Positions 41,350 to 45,199 of a stretch of DNA of 45,199 nt are shown in pieces. The translations under genes were made by a program, and so were the position numbers. This stretch comes from Clostridiaceae bacterium OM02-2AC (GTDB lineage: Bacteria > Bacillota_I > Bacilli_A > Erysipelotrichales > Erysipelotrichaceae), in NCBI GenBank assembly GCA_003481775.1, contig QULU01000038.1, positions 1 through 45,199 of the forward strand, read 5' to 3'. Below the pieces are notes generated by a model that made no database searches, had not been told where the DNA came from, and saw only the letters and a program-made list of their open reading frames with translations. Numbering within the stretch: position 1 is the first letter of the stretch; every line of letters begins with the position of its first letter.

Positions 41350-41820
41350 ATGATCAGCATGTTTCGTATCGACTTTCGTTTACTGCATTACCAGACTTCA
41401 CAGGTGTGGCCGAAAAAGCTGGATATCAACATGATTGTTGTCGCTAATGATGCAGTGATACAGGACCCTCTGCGAATGAGCCTGATGAAAATGTCAGCTC
41501 CGGCAAATTGCGGATTAAAAATTCTATCTGTGGAAGCTGCAGGGGAGTATCTCACAGACCCGAAAAGCGAACGTCGAAGAATCGAATTGCTTGTTGAATC
41601 ACCGAAGGATGCTCTGCGTATTATCCGCAGCGTACCCGGAATACAGCATCTGAATGTAGCGCTTATGAAAGGCGGACCGGGTAAGAAGATGGTATGTCCT
41701 TCCCTTGCCTTTGCCCCTGAGGATTATGATGACCTGCGCAGCATCGTAGACCTTGGTGTAAAAGCAGAATCCTATGTAACACCGGATGAACGTCCGGTAT
41801 CCATTACGAAGTATTTATAA
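41350..41820 (+). CDS. PTS EIIB, mannose/fructose/sorbose class
   Basis: 156 residues. FRIDFRLLHYQTSQVW carries the phospho-His in LLHYQ (near 13). The common form is RIDDRLIHGQ, so the neighbours of the His differ (Asp to Phe, Gly to Tyr). MIVVANDAVIQDPLRMSLMKMSAP is typical of the class. It passes phosphate from EIIA (44607-44993) to sugar bound at EIIC/EIID. AGGAGAG precedes the start. Confidence 0.93.
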   Translation: MISMFRIDFRLLHYQTSQVWPKKLDINMIVVANDAVIQDPLRMSLMKMSAPANCGLKILSVEAAGEYLTDPKSERRRIELLVESPKDALRIIRSVPGIQHLNVALMKGGPGKKMVCPSLAFAPEDYDDLRSIVDLGVKAESYVTPDERPVSITKYL

Positions 41821-41904
41821 GAAAGAGGAGAAGTGAAACAACAGATATACGTTTGTGTTGTTTCATTGAAATTTACTCGCAGAAGGCGAGAGAATGGAGA
41901 ACTT

Positions 41905-42654
41905 ATGCAAACAGCAATCTTACTGGGCCTTGTATATGCATTCGCATGGTCCATGGACAATATCGCAGGAAGCTCCTTTATGGACAGACCAATTGTATGT
42001 GGTGCCTTGACAGGTCTGGTCATGGGGAATTTTGAACAGGGGCTCGTTATTGGGGGAACACTGGAGCTGGTATGGATGGGATTTATCAGCTATGCCGGTA
42101 TCATTAACGGAGAAACACGTATTGGGGCAATTCTGGGAACCTATTTTGCACTGGCAACAGGGAACAGCTTTGATGTCGCTATCTCTATTGCTATGCCAAT
42201 CGCGATTTTGGGCGGAAATGTCTCCAATGCCTACAACATCGTTGTCAGTTATCTGATGCATCGCTGGGCTGACAAATGGGCTGCGGAAGGAAATTATAAG
42301 AAAATCGGTCAGTTTCACCTTGGTGTCGGTTTTGTAAAGCTTTTCTTTATGACAGCCATTGTATTCCTTACCGTGCTACTGGGAACCGGTGCAATTACAT
42401 CGCTAATTAACGTCATTCCGGAGAATATTCTTAACGGGCTTGGCAAGGCCGGAGAAATGCTGACTGCTGTCGGATTTGGTATGCTTTTAAACATCCTCTG
42501 GGATAAACGCTTTATCGGCCTGTATTTTGTAGGCTTTGCAGTAGCTGCATTCCTGAATCTGAATGTCATTGCAATTACCATCATCGCAACAGGACTTGGC
42601 TTTGTTGCCATGTATGCATCAAAGGACGAGAAGGGAGAAGACGCATATGAGTGA
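41905..42654 (+). CDS. PTS EIIC, mannose class
   Basis: 249 residues, about seven or eight helices. NFEQGLVIGGTLELVWMGFI is the EIIC(Man) signature. I chose the ATG at 41905 (GGAG upstream). It pairs with the EIID that overlaps its end by 8 nt. It forms the sugar channel in the membrane. Confidence 0.93.
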   Translation: MQTAILLGLVYAFAWSMDNIAGSSFMDRPIVCGALTGLVMGNFEQGLVIGGTLELVWMGFISYAGIINGETRIGAILGTYFALATGNSFDVAISIAMPIAILGGNVSNAYNIVVSYLMHRWADKWAAEGNYKKIGQFHLGVGFVKLFFMTAIVFLTVLLGTGAITSLINVIPENILNGLGKAGEMLTAVGFGMLLNILWDKRFIGLYFVGFAVAAFLNLNVIAITIIATGLGFVAMYASKDEKGEDAYE

Positions 42655-43468
42655 GAAAACGTTTGAAATCACAAAATCAGATTTACATAAGGTCTTTTGG
42701 CGCAGTATACCGATTGAAATTTCCTATAACAGTGAGCGATTGCATAATATGTTTTATGTATATTCCCTGACCCCGATATTTAAAAAGATTTATAAGGATG
42801 ACCCGCAGGGAATGCGGGATGCTCTGGTACGGCATATGCAGTTTTACAATACCTGTCCGCAGTTCGAGGCAATCGTTGTTGGTATTGTTGCAGCGCTGGA
42901 AGTGAAAAATGCGGAATCCGGCAATACGATGGGACCTACGATCGAAGCGGTCAAAACCTCATTGATGGGACCTACAGGTGTTATCGGTGATGCCTTCTTT
43001 CAAACCGGCGGCTTTCGTATCATATCCGCGAGTATCGGTGCCTCCATGTGTATCGCAGGCAATCCGTTTGGTCTGCTTCTCTATTTCCTGATTTATAACG
43101 TACCGAATTATCTGGTGCATTGGTGGGGGATTCATCAGGGCTTTAAAATGGGCTCCGTCTTCATTGAAAAGGTCGTTAATTCCGGTGTTTTGCAAAAAAT
43201 TACAGATTTATGTCTGATTGTCGGACTTAGTGTGGTCGGTGCGCTGACGAGTGCATATGTATCGTTGTCCACTCCATTGCAGATCAGCTATGGAAAGGAG
43301 CCTATCATTATTCAGGAGCTGTTTGATCAAATCTGTCCGAATCTTCTACCACTGCTGCTGACACTGTTATGTGCATGGCTGATGCGGAAAAAGAATGTTA
43401 AGCCAACTGTTTTGATGATCTGGGTTATCATTATCGGTGTCATTCTGGGCTCCTTCGGTATCATCTGA
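42647..43468 (+). CDS. PTS EIID, mannose class
   Basis: 273 residues. The N-terminal FEITKSDLHKVFWRSIPIEI, the HMQFYNTCPQFEAIVVGIVA segment and the C-terminal helices match EIID(Man). MGPTIEAVKTSLMGPTGVIGD fits the GPLAGIGD region of the class. It starts inside the end of the EIIC gene (ATGAGTGA), so translation is coupled. Works with EIIC as the membrane translocator. Confidence 0.93.
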   Translation: MSEKTFEITKSDLHKVFWRSIPIEISYNSERLHNMFYVYSLTPIFKKIYKDDPQGMRDALVRHMQFYNTCPQFEAIVVGIVAALEVKNAESGNTMGPTIEAVKTSLMGPTGVIGDAFFQTGGFRIISASIGASMCIAGNPFGLLLYFLIYNVPNYLVHWWGIHQGFKMGSVFIEKVVNSGVLQKITDLCLIVGLSVVGALTSAYVSLSTPLQISYGKEPIIIQELFDQICPNLLPLLLTLLCAWLMRKKNVKPTVLMIWVIIIGVILGSFGII

Positions 43469-43469
43469 T

Positions 43470-44603
43470 ATGGAAAATGCTAAGACAACAGCAAAGGAAC
43501 AGGAATGCTCTGCACTATTGCGGGCTATTGCTGATCAGCCTTTGCTTATCCGCAGTCTTTTGAAGCATAAGAAAGAGCTCACTGAGGATTTCGTTCAGCA
43601 TTTTCTGACGCATTCAGTCAAAAAAGTTTACTTCTGTGCACAGGCATCCGGAACTTTTGTAGGAAATATGCTTGCCCCCTGTATGGAACAATTGCTGCAG
43701 GTGGAAACAGAGGTATGCAACCCAGCTTCTTTTCCTGCGTATTTTCAATTCAACATCAATCAGCTGTATAAACCGGACGAGCTGCTTATGCTCTGCCCTG
43801 CACATTCAGGAACAACTACGGGTCCTATCCGCATGGCACAGGAATGTAAACGATTGCATATTCCAGTAATATGTACGACAGTCAATTCAGCATCTCCGCT
43901 TGCAAAGCTGTCGGATATCGTCATCGGCAAGTGTTGCGGTTTTGAGGAAAGCTTTATCGAAACACGTACCCACATGGCCTCCTTGATGATTTTCTTTCTT
44001 TGTATCATAGAAACAGCAAAACAGAAAAAGATGCTCTGTGAGCAGGATTACACATATTATCAGCAATACTTTTCCAGATTAGCAGACAGTATTGATCGTA
44101 TTATAAGAGATACAGCAGACTGGTATAAAGACCATAGGGAGCTGCTGCAGACGAAAATGATTGCACGCTATATCGGAGCAGGACCGTATTATGCTGTTGC
44201 ACAGGAAGGCGGATTGAAGATAGCGGAGGCAACAGCCATTGCTTCTCTGGTATATGAGCAGGAAGAATTTATGCATACGGGTACCACGCAGATTCAAAAG
44301 GATAGTTTGTTATTTCTGATTGCCCCTAGCGGTGTACAGGAAACACGAATGCTGGAGCTGATCCGCTGGTGTCGCTTATATAGCGATTATGTAATTCTAA
44401 TCGCAGAACATTCTCATCCATTAAAAGATTCAAAAGCATTGCTGTGCCACTTTCAAAATGATCCGTATTGCAGCGTCATGGAATATATGGTACCCTTTCA
44501 AATGCTTGCTTACCTGCTTGCAAAAGATAGAGGGCTGAGTGTTGTTCATGCGGCAAATGATGGTGCTTCTGCTTATCTGAAGACGCACACAGAGGAGGTA
44601 TGA
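43470..44603 (+). CDS. SIS-domain sugar phosphate enzyme (AgaS/FrlB-like)
   Basis: 377 residues with two SIS domains. First half: VYFCAQASGTFVGNML and LCPAHSGTTTGPIRMA with the HSGTTT phosphosugar loop. Second half: ARYIGAGPYYAVAQEGGLKIAEAT and EFMHTG. Such enzymes deglycate or deaminate fructosamine-type 6-phosphates. It begins one base after the EIID stop. No strong ribosome binding site is seen, so translation is probably coupled. The substrate is likely the sugar imported by this PTS; it may feed the NagB-like enzymes. Confidence 0.87.
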   Translation: MENAKTTAKEQECSALLRAIADQPLLIRSLLKHKKELTEDFVQHFLTHSVKKVYFCAQASGTFVGNMLAPCMEQLLQVETEVCNPASFPAYFQFNINQLYKPDELLMLCPAHSGTTTGPIRMAQECKRLHIPVICTTVNSASPLAKLSDIVIGKCCGFEESFIETRTHMASLMIFFLCIIETAKQKKMLCEQDYTYYQQYFSRLADSIDRIIRDTADWYKDHRELLQTKMIARYIGAGPYYAVAQEGGLKIAEATAIASLVYEQEEFMHTGTTQIQKDSLLFLIAPSGVQETRMLELIRWCRLYSDYVILIAEHSHPLKDSKALLCHFQNDPYCSVMEYMVPFQMLAYLLAKDRGLSVVHAANDGASAYLKTHTEEV

Positions 44604-44606
44604 TTC

Positions 44607-44993
44607 ATGAAATACATCATAGCGACCCATGGATATCTTGCGGATGGCTATGTCAGTTCCATACAGGTGTTAACAAAAAAGAACAATATTTACGCTATTA
44701 ACGCCTATGTTGATGACAGGGATGCTGCACAGCAATTAAAAACACTCATTGAATCATTTGAGAACCAGGAGGAAATCATCATTTTCACCGATCTTATGTG
44801 CGGAAGCATGACACAGGCGGTAGCTCCCTATCTGAACAGATATAATGTGCGCTGCATAACTGGAGTCAATTTACCGTTGATTCTGGAATTCGTTTTAACG
44901 ACAAGTACCATCGATGATGCATATATAGAACACACCATTCAGGAGGCACAAAAACAGATGGTGTTTGTCAATCATTTGTTGAAAGAGGTATAA
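44607..44993 (+). CDS. PTS EIIA, mannose class
   Basis: 128 residues. ATHGYLADGYVSSIQ holds the phospho-His (near 8), and IIIFTDLMCGSMTQAV the typical second motif. It is the first phosphate carrier after HPr for this transporter. AGGAGG precedes the ATG and it follows the SIS gene by 3 nt. A strong terminator follows, so it is the last gene of the unit. Confidence 0.93.
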   Translation: MKYIIATHGYLADGYVSSIQVLTKKNNIYAINAYVDDRDAAQQLKTLIESFENQEEIIIFTDLMCGSMTQAVAPYLNRYNVRCITGVNLPLILEFVLTTSTIDDAYIEHTIQEAQKQMVFVNHLLKEV

Positions 44994-44995
44994 CG

Positions 44996-45045
44996 AAAAT
45001 GTATACAGAAGTATTTAGAGAATACTCATCTGTATACATTTTTTC
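44996..45045 (+). terminator. terminator of the mannose-class PTS operon
   Basis: AATGTATACAGA (near 44998-45009) pairs perfectly with TCTGTATACATT (45029-45040). Inside, AGTATT/AATACT extends the stem, and TTTTT follows. Confidence 0.85.
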
Positions 45046-45145
45046 TATATGATTATGAGAAAAATACACTTGCCAGGTCTCTTCTGAATTACGCAGAGCT
45101 TGATAGGAAGAGATGATACGCTTTAACCTATTCTTCCATTATATT

Positions 45146-45199
45146 TTAATTACTCTGCAGCACCTTCACATATTTATAGAAGGTCGCCTTTTTCAGTGA
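45146..45199 (-). CDS. C-terminal tail of a possible resolvase/invertase, partial
   Basis: Only the last 17 codons are in the window: SLKKATFYKYVKVLQSN then TAA. The ATFYKYVK piece resembles the terminal helix-turn-helix of serine recombinases (usually xRATxYRYLKxL). The rest lies beyond the right edge, so this cannot be confirmed; another helix-turn-helix protein is possible. The 45046-45145 gap before it holds nothing recognisable. Confidence 0.4.
   Translation of the reverse strand, partial: SLKKATFYKYVKVLQSN

Noticed and set aside
1..45199. tRNA, rRNA, riboswitch or CRISPR elements
   Set aside because: No cloverleaf, rRNA-like sequence, known riboswitch core or regularly spaced repeats were noticed; a covariance-model search would be decisive.

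Overview
The window looks like chromosomal DNA of a low-to-moderate-GC Firmicute, most likely an Erysipelotrichaceae member close to [Clostridium] innocuum. This rests on the gene families present (PTS-rich, PRD and LevR-like regulators, LuxS, an Rpn/PD-(D/E)XK transposase-family protein), strong AGGAGG-type ribosome binding sites and standard -35/-10 promoters. The species is inference. No rRNA, tRNA, CRISPR array or complete insertion sequence was seen.

Layout. 1-1.1 kb: truncated Rpn-family nuclease gene and a gene-poor stretch. 1.1-4.8 kb: gamma-glutamyltransferase plus a LytTR regulator, divergent from a two-gene CHR-type (chromate/anion) transporter, resembling the Bacillus ywr cluster. 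4.9-9.5 kb: an ECF sigma factor operon (sigma, probable anti-sigma-like membrane protein, ABC ATPase, two permeases) with a recognisable ECF promoter. 9.6-18.3 kb: a strikingly AT-rich island with two paralogous LanFEG-like (bacteriocin-immunity type) ABC cassettes, two secreted proteins of unknown function, an AgrC-like histidine kinase and a LytTR response regulator separated from it by one cassette. 18.3-21.4 kb: MATE exporter, luxS, and an ANT(6)-type aminoglycoside adenylyltransferase, followed by a 165-bp element with terminal inverted repeats. 21.5-29.5 kb: an operon for uptake and breakdown of an unidentified sugar acid (UlaABC-type PTS, three different aldolases, a SIS isomerase, a membrane protein), followed by its own-promoter PRD/EIIB/EIIA regulator. 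The operon and the regulator share an operator-like motif. 29.6-35.4 kb: small-protein candidate, intergenic repeats, PadR regulator, DUF2974-type lipase-like protein, membrane-anchored glucosaminidase, HAD phosphatase, and a strongly supported C-rich small RNA. 35.4-45.0 kb: three NagB-like sugar-phosphate isomerase/deaminase paralogues divergent from a LevR-like activator and a mannose-class PTS with a SIS-domain enzyme. The last bases hold the C-terminal tail of a possible resolvase.

How the parts work together. The two PTS systems are each self-contained: regulator, transporter and downstream enzymes. Operator-like repeats tie each regulator to its target promoters. In the AT-rich island, the kinase/regulator pair probably controls at least the secreted protein plus immunity-type ABC cassette, through LytTR-like direct repeats just upstream of a promoter at 14.6 kb. 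The most interesting undescribed items are this island (secreted protein plus E-loop ABC transporters without any lanthionine synthase), the C-rich sRNA at 35.14-35.24 kb, the three-aldolase PTS operon, and the NagB-like trio with altered catalytic residues.
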